This document shows positions 1 to 4,973 of a DNA stretch of 5,844 bases, piece by piece. Source of the stretch: Dehalococcoidia bacterium. GTDB lineage: Bacteria > Chloroflexota > Dehalococcoidia > JAUSJJ01. The stretch is taken from NCBI GenBank assembly GCA_030647705.1, contig JAUSJJ010000055.1, positions 1 to 5,844 on the forward strand, read 5' to 3'. The position numbers were made by a program, and so were the translations under genes. The notes beneath the pieces are model-generated. The model was not told the DNA's origin and did no database searches. It saw nothing but the letters and a program-made list of their open reading frames with translations. Numbering within the stretch: the first letter of the stretch is position 1; each line of letters begins with the position of its first letter.

Positions 1-123
1 CACAGCCAGCCCCTTGGAAGTCTCCACAATGACACTGTCGTTGAGCTCCAGGGCCAGGCCGGCCGGATCGAAATAGTACACCGGGCTTGCCCGTTTGAAA
101 CGCACTCCCACTATATCTGGCAT
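1..123 (-). CDS. ricT: PSP1 domain protein (RicT/YaaT-like), N-terminal 41 residues only
   Basis: The minus strand opens an ATG frame at 123 that reads MPDIVGVRFKRASPVYYF and then DPAGLALELNDSVIVETSKG, running off the window edge after 41 codons. This is the typical start of PSP1/RicT proteins: a short strand with V-G-V-R-F, a P-x-Y-Y-F-D-P turn, then L-x-x-x-D-x-V-I-V-E-T-x-x-G. In Bacillus the homologue YaaT (RicT) acts with RicA and RicF in a complex that modulates RNase Y and sporulation; the role in other phyla is less clear. The gene starts 26 bases after the holB stop, the same holB-PSP1 order known in Bacillus, so it is probably co-transcribed with lysA and holB. No good Shine-Dalgarno precedes the ATG and no earlier in-frame start lies between it and the holB stop, so translational coupling is possible. 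The family call is fairly secure; the symbol is by homology only. The rest of the gene lies outside the window. Confidence 0.8.
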   Translation of the reverse strand, partial: MPDIVGVRFKRASPVYYFDPAGLALELNDSVIVETSKGLAV

Positions 124-149
124 ATGTTCGGGAAGGCCTGAAGACGGCT

Positions 150-1184
150 CTACGCCGGCGAGGCCTCCACCTCCCTTTCCTTCGATCTGTGAGGCAGACT
201 CAGCATGAGGACCTCCAGCACCAGCAACGGGTTGGCCCTGCGCTCCAACTGCCTGCCGGCGTCATCGAGGCTCTGCAGGAACCTCCTGATGGTTGCCAGC
301 TCGGATTGCGCCGCCTCGTCATTTACCGACGGCTCAAGATTCACATTAGCGATGAGGCGCTGACCTCCCCCCTTCACCAGGAGCAGGTCCCGCCACCAGC
401 CGCACCACAGCTCCAACGTCTCGTCGACAGAGTCTGCGCCGCGACCGAACTGAGCGGCAAGCTCGGCGGCATACGCCAACCGTTGACTGCGGGGAGCCGA
501 CGCCACCTCGATGAAACGGGCCAGCCGGTGACTGCGCTCCTCCAGCACCTTGTTATCGAGGTGCGCGGTCATGGCCCAACCCAACCTGCCTGCAGACAGC
601 CGCGCCAATACCCTCGCCTTGTCCGGCGGCGCCTGCCAGCGTTCCTGCAGCGCCTGTTCCACCGCCGAGACGGGCAGAGGCTTCATCTCTATTCTCCGGC
701 AGCGAGAAACGATGGTGGGCAGTAGCTGTCTCTCTTTGGAGGTCAGCAGCAAAAGAAGTACCTGCGGAGGAGGCTCCTCGAGCGTCTTGAGCAGGCAGTT
801 GGCCGCCTCGGTGGTCATCTTCTCGGCGTCTTCAATGATGAATACGCGGCACTGTCCCTCGTAGGCTTTCAGATTGGCCTGTCGTTCGAATTCTCGGACC
901 TGGTCGATGCTTATGTCCGCTTTCGTCCGCCCGCCCTCGTCTGCCAGACGGCTGACGACCTGGACGTCCGTGTGCTTACCCCCCTTGATACGACGGCATG
1001 CATTGCATTCCCCGCAGGGTCGCTCGGCTTCCCGGCAGTTGACCGCCTGCGCCAGGTTAACCGCCAGGGTCATCTTGCCCACATGGGCCGGCCCGGCGAA
1101 CAGGTAAGCATGGGCCAGCCGGCCTTGCTCCAGACCGGTAGTCAGTGCCTTCAGCGCCTTCTCGTGGCCGAATACTTCCCACAC
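150..1184 (-). CDS. holB: DNA polymerase III delta-prime subunit (clamp loader)
   Basis: The 344-residue protein is a AAA+ clamp-loader subunit that helps load the beta sliding clamp onto primed DNA. It opens with W-E-V-F-G-H-E, the usual delta-prime/DnaX start. The P-loop is at 31-39 (GPAHVGKMT), with Met at the position that normally holds Ser or Thr before the next Thr. Cys50, Cys57, Cys60 and Cys63 form the expected zinc module. The Walker B-like strand is VFIIEDAEKM (114-123), followed by NCLLKTLEEPP (129-139), the TSK sensor (148-150) and the SRC motif (160-162) that supplies the arginine finger in clamp loaders. The C-terminal half (about 165-344) is helical and poorly conserved, as usual. 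The length is normal. The start codon is GTG; an in-frame TAG lies nine bases upstream, so no longer start is possible. It follows lysA by 22 bases, with a G-rich stretch as a weak ribosome site. DnaX is the nearest alternative, but the short length and lack of domain V fit delta-prime. Confidence 0.93.
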   Translation of the reverse strand: MWEVFGHEKALKALTTGLEQGRLAHAYLFAGPAHVGKMTLAVNLAQAVNCREAERPCGECNACRRIKGGKHTDVQVVSRLADEGGRTKADISIDQVREFERQANLKAYEGQCRVFIIEDAEKMTTEAANCLLKTLEEPPPQVLLLLLTSKERQLLPTIVSRCRRIEMKPLPVSAVEQALQERWQAPPDKARVLARLSAGRLGWAMTAHLDNKVLEERSHRLARFIEVASAPRSQRLAYAAELAAQFGRGADSVDETLELWCGWWRDLLLVKGGGQRLIANVNLEPSVNDEAAQSELATIRRFLQSLDDAGRQLERRANPLLVLEVLMLSLPHRSKEREVEASPA

Positions 1185-1206
1185 TCCAGGCTATTCCCCC
1201 ACAAGG

Positions 1207-2529
1207 TCAAACAACATCGTTCTTCATCAGGTCTTCGTAGGTCTCCCGCTTACGCACCAGGCGGGCAGTGCCGTCCTTGACCATCACGATGGCCGGCTTG
1301 AGCGATGCATTGTAGTTGCTGGCCATGGCCAGACAGTATGCCCCGGACGCTGGAATGGCGATGATATCTCCAGCCTCCACAACGGGCAGAGCGATATCCC
1401 GGACCAGTATGTCGCCGGACTCACAAAAACGTCCCGCTATGGTGACCTTCTCCGCCTCGGTTGCGCCCAGCTTGTTGGCAACTACTGCCTCATACCTGGA
1501 GCCGTAGATGGCCGGGCGGATGTTGTCCGCCATGCCGCCGTCCACCGAGACATACCGGCGAATGCCTGGTATGCTCTTGCTGGCGCCCACTCTATATAAT
1601 GCGACTCCGGCGCGTCCCACAATGGCCCTGCCCGGCTCCACAGTCAGCTTCGGCGCAGGCATTCCATGTCTCCGGCATTGCTCCTTCAAGGCTGCCACGA
1701 TAACACCGGCATATTGAGACACGGATGGCTGTGCCTCATTGCGAAGATACTGAACAGGGAATCCGCCACCCGGACTGAACTCCAAGAGCTCAAAGCCGTG
1801 CCTCGCCTTCATCTCAGCGGCGAAGCCGATCATGACTTCGATAGCCTTGGAGTATGCCCCCAGTTCAAGCACGGGAGACCCCAGGTGGCAGTGCAGCCCC
1901 ACCAGACGCAGATGAGGAGACGACAGAGCGACTCTAATGGCTTCCTCCGCCTGGCCCGTAGCTATGGGAAAACCGAACTTGCTGTCCAGAATCCCGGTGG
2001 TGGTGTGGGCGTGAGCATGGGCATCCACACCGGGAGACAGGCGCAGCAGTATCTTTGCCGTCTTTCCCTTTTCGCCGGCCGCAGCCTCCAGCAGAGAAAG
2101 CTCATGGAAGTTGTCCGCCACCACCCTGCCCACGCCCCACTCCAGCGCCATATCCAGCTCTTCCCTGGACTTGTTGTTCCCGTGGAAATAGACCTTCTCC
2201 GGAGGAAAGCCCACCGCGCGGGCGATGGCCATCTCTCCACCCGAGACCACGTCCAGGGACAGGCCTTCTTCTTTGATGACTACGGCCAGGGCCTTGTTGA
2301 TGAACGCCTTGCTGGCATAGGCTACCGAGACCGCGGGATAAAGCCGGGAGAACTCGCCCAGGAACTCCGTACACCGATGGTGCAGCGTAGTTTCATCGAA
2401 GACATAGAGCGGCGTGCCAAACCTGGCCGCCAGGTCTATCGTATCGCATCCGCCGAGGACCAGACGCCCCAGCGAACTGGCCTGAGACCCCTCGGGGAAG
2501 ACCCCGGCAAGCTCGCTCAATCCAGCCAT
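1207..2529 (-). CDS. lysA: Diaminopimelate decarboxylase
   Basis: This 440-residue, PLP-dependent fold-III enzyme converts meso-diaminopimelate to L-lysine, the last step of lysine synthesis in the cytoplasm. The PLP lysine is Lys74 in VAYASKAF (69-76). Other landmarks are HGNNKS (116-121), HCHLGS (213-218), the glycine-rich phosphate loop SPGGGFPVQY (252-261), EPGR (298-301), DGGMADNIRPAIYGSRY (330-346), CESGD (369-373), which supplies the cysteine and glutamate from the partner subunit, and SGAYCLAMASNYN (395-407). The last segment and CESGD mark it as a diaminopimelate decarboxylase and not an ornithine or arginine decarboxylase. Arg301, Arg338 and Tyr342 fit the substrate carboxylate contacts of the family. 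The length is close to normal, with a short N-terminal extension before the barrel. The ATG has a clear GAGGT ribosome site at 2537-2541, seven bases away. It is the first gene of the probable lysA-holB-ricT operon, with a promoter at 2593-2621. Confidence 0.96.
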   Translation of the reverse strand: MAGLSELAGVFPEGSQASSLGRLVLGGCDTIDLAARFGTPLYVFDETTLHHRCTEFLGEFSRLYPAVSVAYASKAFINKALAVVIKEEGLSLDVVSGGEMAIARAVGFPPEKVYFHGNNKSREELDMALEWGVGRVVADNFHELSLLEAAAGEKGKTAKILLRLSPGVDAHAHAHTTTGILDSKFGFPIATGQAEEAIRVALSSPHLRLVGLHCHLGSPVLELGAYSKAIEVMIGFAAEMKARHGFELLEFSPGGGFPVQYLRNEAQPSVSQYAGVIVAALKEQCRRHGMPAPKLTVEPGRAIVGRAGVALYRVGASKSIPGIRRYVSVDGGMADNIRPAIYGSRYEAVVANKLGATEAEKVTIAGRFCESGDILVRDIALPVVEAGDIIAIPASGAYCLAMASNYNASLKPAIVMVKDGTARLVRKRETYEDLMKNDVV

Positions 2530-2536
2530 TCAGTTG

Positions 2537-2541
2537 ACCTC
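2537..2541 (-). promoter_or_regulatory. Ribosome binding site of lysA
   Basis: The minus strand reads GAGGT seven bases before the lysA ATG at 2529, which supports that start. The same bases are part of ATGAGG (2543 to 2538), which is complementary to CCTCAT earlier in the leader (2581 to 2576). Confidence 0.7.
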
Positions 2542-2565
2542 ATCCAATCAAGTTAGGCCAGGAGT

Positions 2566-2580
2566 CTCATACAGCATGAG
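2566..2580 (-). promoter_or_regulatory. Short hairpin in the lysA leader
   Basis: CTCAT-gctgt-ATGAG on the minus strand makes a 5-base-pair stem with a 5-base loop, starting a few bases after the predicted transcription start. The left arm, extended to CCTCAT, could instead pair with ATGAGG over the lysA ribosome site. The inverted repeat is seen directly; any regulatory role is inference, and arms this short can occur by chance. Confidence 0.3.
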
Positions 2581-2592
2581 GCGCCACTTTGT

Positions 2593-2621
2593 ATTGTATA
2601 GGAAACCACCCCATTCGACAA
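2593..2621 (-). promoter_or_regulatory. Candidate sigma70 promoter for lysA-holB-ricT
   Basis: On the minus strand TTGTCG (2621 to 2616) is followed after exactly 17 bases by TACAAT (2598 to 2593). The boxes match the consensus at 4 of 6 and 5 of 6 positions. Transcription would start near 2586, giving a leader of roughly 57 bases before the lysA ATG. No other good match lies closer to lysA. Confidence 0.55.
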
Positions 2622-2647
2622 GAACAGCGAGGAGACCCGAAATCAGC

Positions 2648-2669
2648 GGATGCCCTACGTAGGGCATCC
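2648..2669. repeat. Perfect 22-base palindrome
   Basis: The half-site GGATGCCCTAC is followed directly by its reverse complement, with the centre between 2658 and 2659 and no spacer. The symmetry breaks at 2647/2670. It overlaps the next hairpin by three bases and sits about 27 bases upstream of the -35 box of the lysA promoter. With no loop it fits a protein-binding site or a repeat-element end better than an RNA hairpin, and no T-run follows it on either strand. Confidence 0.8.
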
Positions 2670-2683
2670 CGACATGGTCGGGA
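2667..2683. repeat. Hairpin TCCCGA-N5-TCGGGA, copy 1
   Basis: TCCCGA (2667-2672) and TCGGGA (2678-2683) are perfect inverted arms around CATGG; the pairing extends one step inward (C2673 with G2677), leaving a 3-base loop. The same arms and spacing recur at 4806-4822 in the other intergenic region. Confidence 0.7.
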
Positions 2684-2705
2684 CCAATCTGCCCGCCCGC
2701 GACAG

Positions 2706-2723
2706 TCGGGTCAGGAAACCCGA
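2706..2723. repeat. Inverted repeat TCGGGT-N6-ACCCGA
   Basis: TCGGGT (2706-2711) pairs with ACCCGA (2718-2723) around CAGGAA. The arms resemble those of the nearby TCCCGA hairpin turned inside out, so it may belong to the same small family. Confidence 0.5.
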
Positions 2724-2775
2724 TCTACAAATCAAATCGCTATTCTTGGGAGGCGCCCCAGGTTCCCACGAAACG

Positions 2776-2795
2776 GGGGCATCCCCCTATGCCCC
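2776..2795. repeat. Hairpin GGGGCAT-N6-ATGCCCC
   Basis: A perfect 7-base-pair stem (2776-2782 with 2789-2795) surrounds a C-rich 6-base loop. On the minus strand it follows the HD-GYP gene by about 130 bases and is trailed by CGTTTCG, so it could act as a weak terminator. The T-tract is poor, so I list it only as a hairpin. Confidence 0.5.
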
Positions 2796-2836
2796 TTCCG
2801 ATTCGTTGGACGCATACGGGAAAGAGGGACTCTAAA

Positions 2837-2871
2837 GGGAATTTGAGGATAATCCTGTGAGTTTAGCGGGA
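2837..2871 (+). repeat. Dispersed intergenic repeat, copy A
   Basis: This 35-base stretch, containing AATCCTGTGAGTTT and ending in GCGGGA, matches the minus strand of 4666-4700 at 28 of 35 positions without gaps; four of the seven mismatches lie in the middle. Further outward both copies share CCGATTC (2798-2804 here, 4724-4730 there), with a nine-base difference in spacing, so the related block is probably about 75 bases. Copies A and B point toward each other across the HD-GYP and EthD genes. Confidence 0.65.
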
Positions 2872-2923
2872 ATCCGCCTCGATGCCGAAAAGGGGTCGCA
2901 CGTGGCGTCTCGGTTTCGTTGCT

Positions 2924-3985
2924 CTAATACGGTTGCTGGTCTCCGGGGAGGTCCAGGGGCAGCAACGGAGGTTGCTCGCGAGCCGGATTATCTGCCTGTC
3001 TTCTTCGAGAGGGGGTTGAGGACCTCATCAGACTAAGAAACATGGCGGCCAAATGCGGATCGAAATGCTTGCCCGACTCTCCGGCTATGATCTGCAGCGC
3101 CTTCACGCGGCTGCAGCTCACGTGGTACGGTCGGTTGCTGGTCATGGCGTCATAGGCATCGGCAATAGCCATGATGCGCGCCGCCAATGGTATCGCCTCA
3201 CCACCCAACCCATCCGGGTAACCTGTGCCATCGTACCGCTCATGATGTGACCGCACGATTTCCAGAATCACCTTGGACCGGAGCGGCTGGCAGATGTTCT
3301 CTCCGATCTCGGAATGCCCTTGAATCGCGGCCTTCTCCTGCTCGTCCAGCGGGCCGATCTTGAGCAGAATGGAATCCCTGATGCCGACCTTGCCTACGTC
3401 GTGGAGCAGCGCGCCTTGCCTCAAGAAACCCAGGGCTTCCTCATCTAGGCCGATGGCTGAGCCCAGTTTCACCGCCAGCTCAGCAACGCGCTCGGTGTGT
3501 CCCTTGGTATAAGGGTCCCTGGCTTCGACAGCCTTGGCCAGGGCCACGATGGCATGTTGCACCGAACTCGCGTTGTATCTGGAATGAGCCGCCCGCAGCA
3601 GCGCCTTGGCCCGGGCCAGCAGATCCGCCCGGTGCAATGGCCGGCGCCAGAAGTCGTTGGCGCCTGCCTCGATGCCCTTGATCCTTTCGGCAGCATCGTG
3701 ATGGGAGCTCATCAGGACTACCGGCAGGCCCCAGTGTTTTTCCCGGGACTTCAACTTGGCGCAGACCTGAAAGCCGTCCAGGCCTCGCAGGGCCACGTCC
3801 AGGATCACCAGGTCAGGGTTCTCCAGGCCGACCTGAAGCAAGACCTCGTCCCCGGCGACGGCGGTAGCCACGTCGTAGCCTGCCATGCAGAAGACCGCTT
3901 TGAGAAGACCCAGGTTCTCTTCGGCGCCGTCCCCGATCAGTATCTTCTGCCGTGGCCTCGGTTTCTGAGATTGGTCTGAGTCCAT
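2924..3985 (-). CDS. Response regulator with HD-GYP domain (c-di-GMP phosphodiesterase)
   Basis: The protein joins a receiver domain to an HD-GYP domain, which hydrolyses the second messenger cyclic di-GMP. Residue numbers here count from a TTG at 3997; the ATG at 3985 is residue 5. The receiver (about 18-138) keeps the phosphoacceptor Asp67 in PDLVILDVALRGLDG, but its acidic pair reads Asp23-Gly24 and the usual K-P reads Arg119-Pro120, so it is degenerate. The HD-GYP domain (about 146-320) is complete: GHTERVAELA (166-175), HDVGK (199-203), His228, HHER (251-254), DGTGYPDG (256-263) and IADAYDAMTSNRPY (278-291). A proline-rich tail follows. There is no membrane segment, so it acts in the cytoplasm. 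The start is uncertain: GGAG sits only two bases before the ATG, and the TTG has no ribosome site. I chose the ATG. No partner kinase is in view. A candidate promoter lies at 4088-4116, just past the EthD stop, so the gene is probably transcribed alone. Confidence 0.92.
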   Translation of the reverse strand: MDSDQSQKPRPRQKILIGDGAEENLGLLKAVFCMAGYDVATAVAGDEVLLQVGLENPDLVILDVALRGLDGFQVCAKLKSREKHWGLPVVLMSSHHDAAERIKGIEAGANDFWRRPLHRADLLARAKALLRAAHSRYNASSVQHAIVALAKAVEARDPYTKGHTERVAELAVKLGSAIGLDEEALGFLRQGALLHDVGKVGIRDSILLKIGPLDEQEKAAIQGHSEIGENICQPLRSKVILEIVRSHHERYDGTGYPDGLGGEAIPLAARIMAIADAYDAMTSNRPYHVSCSRVKALQIIAGESGKHFDPHLAAMFLSLMRSSTPSRRRQADNPAREQPPLLPLDLPGDQQPY

Positions 3986-4087
3986 TACTCCACTCAAGTG
4001 CGATGACGTCGCCAGGCTTTCAGTACGGACAGCGGCACGGGCACAAGCCGCGAGGCCGACTGCGGCGCGCCGGTCTTGTTCTGCGAC

Positions 4088-4116
4088 ATTCTATCTCGTT
4101 CGTTCAGTCTTGTCGA
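4088..4116 (-). promoter_or_regulatory. Candidate sigma70 promoter for the HD-GYP gene
   Basis: On the minus strand TCGACA (4116 to 4111) is followed after 17 bases by TAGAAT (4093 to 4088), each matching the consensus at 5 of 6 positions. It lies directly downstream of the EthD stop. Transcription would start near 4081, leaving a GC-rich leader of about 95 bases that includes a 10-base palindrome at 4063-4072. Confidence 0.55.
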
Positions 4117-4134
4117 GGTGTTCGGCGCCGCTGT

Positions 4135-4473
4135 TCAAGGCGCCTCTTTCATCACCCTCTCCTCGACCACAATCACCAACATCCTGGTCTTGTCAATGAA
4201 CCTGGCTTCGTCGTCGCGGATGACCTGCCCCTTCGGGGACAGATAGAACTCGGCGGCACGTTTGTATGATTCGAGATTGTCAAACCATACCTCTGCAGCG
4301 CCATCGTATTTCGGCTCCCCTTTGCCCAGGTCAACCACGTGGCTCTGCACGTACCTTCTGACTCCAGGCATAATCTTCAAGACCATGGGACCATGTTCCT
4401 TTTCCCAATAACGGTTGAACTCCTCGAGGGTTAGTCCCGGCTTCCTCTTGAACAGCGTCATGGACTTGACCAT
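4135..4473 (-). CDS. EthD-family small protein, dimeric alpha/beta barrel
   Basis: The 112-residue product starts MVKSMTLFKRKPGLTLEEF and continues with Y-W-E-K-E-H-G-P (22-29), a pattern typical of EthD/ABM ferredoxin-like folds that form dimeric alpha/beta barrels. PGVRRYVQSH (36-45), YDGAAEVWFDN (56-66) and DDEARFID (87-94) are further family features, with a last strand MLVIVVEERV near the C terminus. The founding member, EthD, is needed for ether degradation in Rhodococcus, but most relatives have no known reaction; none can be named here. The ATG at 4473 is preceded at five bases by GGAGG (4479-4483). A longer frame to 4536 and an ATG at 4485 exist, but lack a ribosome site, and the extra residues are arginine-rich and unlike the family. 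It lies in the same direction as the HD-GYP gene, 149 bases upstream of it, and is probably a single-gene unit. I see no signal peptide. Confidence 0.85.
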   Translation of the reverse strand: MVKSMTLFKRKPGLTLEEFNRYWEKEHGPMVLKIMPGVRRYVQSHVVDLGKGEPKYDGAAEVWFDNLESYKRAAEFYLSPKGQVIRDDEARFIDKTRMLVIVVEERVMKEAP

Positions 4474-4478
4474 CTTCG

Positions 4479-4483
4479 CCTCC
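4479..4483 (-). promoter_or_regulatory. Ribosome binding site deciding the EthD gene start
   Basis: GGAGG on the minus strand lies five bases before the ATG at 4473. It overlaps the alternative upstream ATG at 4485, which itself has no ribosome site, so it decides for the shorter 112-residue product. Confidence 0.75.
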
Positions 4484-4506
4484 ATCGAAAGAAAAAGAGT
4501 GAACAA

Positions 4507-4523
4507 TCCGGCCCGAAGCCGGA
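4507..4523 (-). promoter_or_regulatory. GC-rich hairpin in the EthD leader
   Basis: On the minus strand TCCGGC-TTCGG-GCCGGA forms a perfect 6-base-pair stem with a 5-base loop. Ten bases further on is a T-rich stretch (TTTTTCTTT, 4496 to 4488), then the ribosome site. The gap is too long for a standard terminator. It may be a leader stem or an mRNA-stabilising element. Confidence 0.4.
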
Positions 4524-4541
4524 CTCGAAAGCGCACCCGAT

Positions 4542-4571
4542 ACTATGCACCAGAAGCAGCCACAAAGTCAA
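4542..4571 (-). promoter_or_regulatory. Weak candidate promoter for the EthD gene
   Basis: TTGACT (4571 to 4566) is followed after 18 bases by CATAGT (4547 to 4542) on the minus strand. The -35 is good (5 of 6), the -10 poor (4 of 6). TAGTAT two bases further on is an alternative -10 with a 20-base spacer. Confidence 0.25.
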
Positions 4572-4665
4572 TACTCTGGGCCGGCAATTTCCACTCGGCT
4601 GATAATATTTAGACCGCTTCCTTTGCAGCCGGCGGCGCCTCAATCTCCAGCCCCCTCTCGGAGCG

Positions 4666-4700
4666 TCCCGCGAAACTCACGGGATTGTCTCTAAATCCCC
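4666..4700 (-). repeat. Dispersed intergenic repeat, copy B
   Basis: Read on the minus strand, these 35 bases contain AATCCCGTGAGTTTCGCGGG and match the plus strand of 2837-2871 at 28 of 35 positions without gaps. It lies in inverted orientation to copy A, and it overlaps the left end of the nested inverted repeat at 4683-4758. Confidence 0.65.
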
Positions 4701-4758
4701 CTTCGTCCCCTTCCGAACGGAGTGAATCGGGACTTTTTCAGAGGGGGAAACGACAATC
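4683..4758. repeat. Nested inverted repeat, about 76 bases
   Basis: Outer arms GATTGTC (4683-4689) and GACAATC (4752-4758) enclose inner arms TCCCCCT (4696-4702) and AGGGGGA (4742-4748), with unequal spacers of 6 and 3 bases. A transcript could fold into a long imperfect hairpin. The centre holds GAATCGGGACT (4724-4734), which is repeated directly at 4814-4824. Confidence 0.6.
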
Positions 4759-4805
4759 TCTCCCTTTCGCAAAGAGCCTGCCCCATATGAGCGACTTTGT
4801 CGCCA

Positions 4806-4822
4806 TCCCGAAGGAATCGGGA
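4806..4822. repeat. Hairpin TCCCGA-N5-TCGGGA, copy 2
   Basis: TCCCGA (4806-4811) and TCGGGA (4817-4822) flank AGGAA as perfect inverted arms. Arms and spacing equal those of the hairpin at 2667-2683; only the loop differs. Confidence 0.65.
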
Positions 4823-4888
4823 CTCGATACGGGGGAGATTGAGAGGGATTTTCAGCCATTTCGCGGAGGCCTGCCTCTCGGTACGCAT

Positions 4889-4917
4889 TTGACACCGAAT
4901 CGCCGAACGATTAGATT
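4889..4917 (+). promoter_or_regulatory. Candidate sigma70 promoter for the M50 protease gene
   Basis: A perfect -35 box TTGACA (4889-4894) is followed after 17 bases by TAGATT (4912-4917), which matches the -10 consensus at 4 of 6. Transcription would start near 4924, giving a leader of about 63 bases. This is the best promoter match in the window. Confidence 0.6.
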
Positions 4918-4930
4918 ATGGGTAGAGGAA

Positions 4931-4973
4931 CCCGCCTGTTGCGGGCCAGGCGCCGAGGTGAATCTCGGTGCTT
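4931..4973 (+). promoter_or_regulatory. Two tandem hairpins in the M50 leader
   Basis: The first hairpin is CCCGC-ctgtt-GCGGG (4931-4945). The second has a 10-base-pair stem, 4948-4957 with 4964-4973, including two G-U pairs, around the loop GTGAAT. It ends directly before the ribosome site AAGGGGG. Pairs were checked base by base; any regulatory function is inference. Confidence 0.45.

Larger units (their letters stand above)
2530..2923. other. Gene-free intergenic region rich in inverted repeats
   Basis: This stretch of about 390 bases lies between lysA and the HD-GYP gene. I see no convincing gene in it: the short open frames have no family signature and no ribosome site. It holds the lysA promoter and leader, a 22-base perfect palindrome, at least three further hairpins, and one copy of a repeat that also occurs in the 4474-4986 intergenic region. 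No hairpin with a run of T was found to serve as a clear terminator for the HD-GYP gene. Confidence 0.7.
4639..4843. repeat. Compound inverted repeat bounded by CTCAATCTCC / GGAGATTGAG
   Basis: CTCAATCTCC (4639-4648) has its exact reverse complement at 4834-4843. The 205 bases between the outer edges include repeat copy B, a nested inverted repeat and a TCCCGA hairpin. An 8-base direct repeat CCTCTCGG lies at 4654-4661 and 4874-4881. The size and absence of a gene recall a MITE-like non-coding element. No clear target-site duplication was seen at the edges. Confidence 0.4.

Noticed and set aside
189..725. A 178-codon open frame on the plus strand
   Set aside because: It is antisense to holB and reads as low-complexity Q/R/L-rich sequence without a domain.
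1666..2556. A 296-codon open frame on the plus strand
   Set aside because: It lies wholly opposite lysA, which has complete catalytic motifs. The plus-strand product has no recognisable domain and comes from GC-rich codon bias.
2517..2578. Very short frames in the lysA leader that might encode a leader peptide
   Set aside because: The ATG at 2577 gives nine codons and the ATG at 2543 gives eight; neither has a lysine codon or a clear ribosome site, so lysine attenuation is not supported.
2648..2795. Hairpins as Rho-independent terminators or a CRISPR array
   Set aside because: None is followed by a proper T-run on either strand, and there are no regularly spaced identical repeats with unique spacers.
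2589..2846. An 85-codon frame on the plus strand in the intergenic region
   Set aside because: It runs across the palindromes and repeat copy A, lacks a ribosome site and any known motif, and is better explained as repeat DNA.
3497..3979. A 160-codon open frame on the plus strand
   Set aside because: It is antisense to the receiver and HD-GYP coding sequence, has no family signature and no ribosome site.
4135..4536. Longer 133-residue version of the EthD protein
   Set aside because: The extra 21 residues are arginine-rich, unlike the family, and precede the strong ribosome site at 4479-4483 that serves the ATG at 4473.
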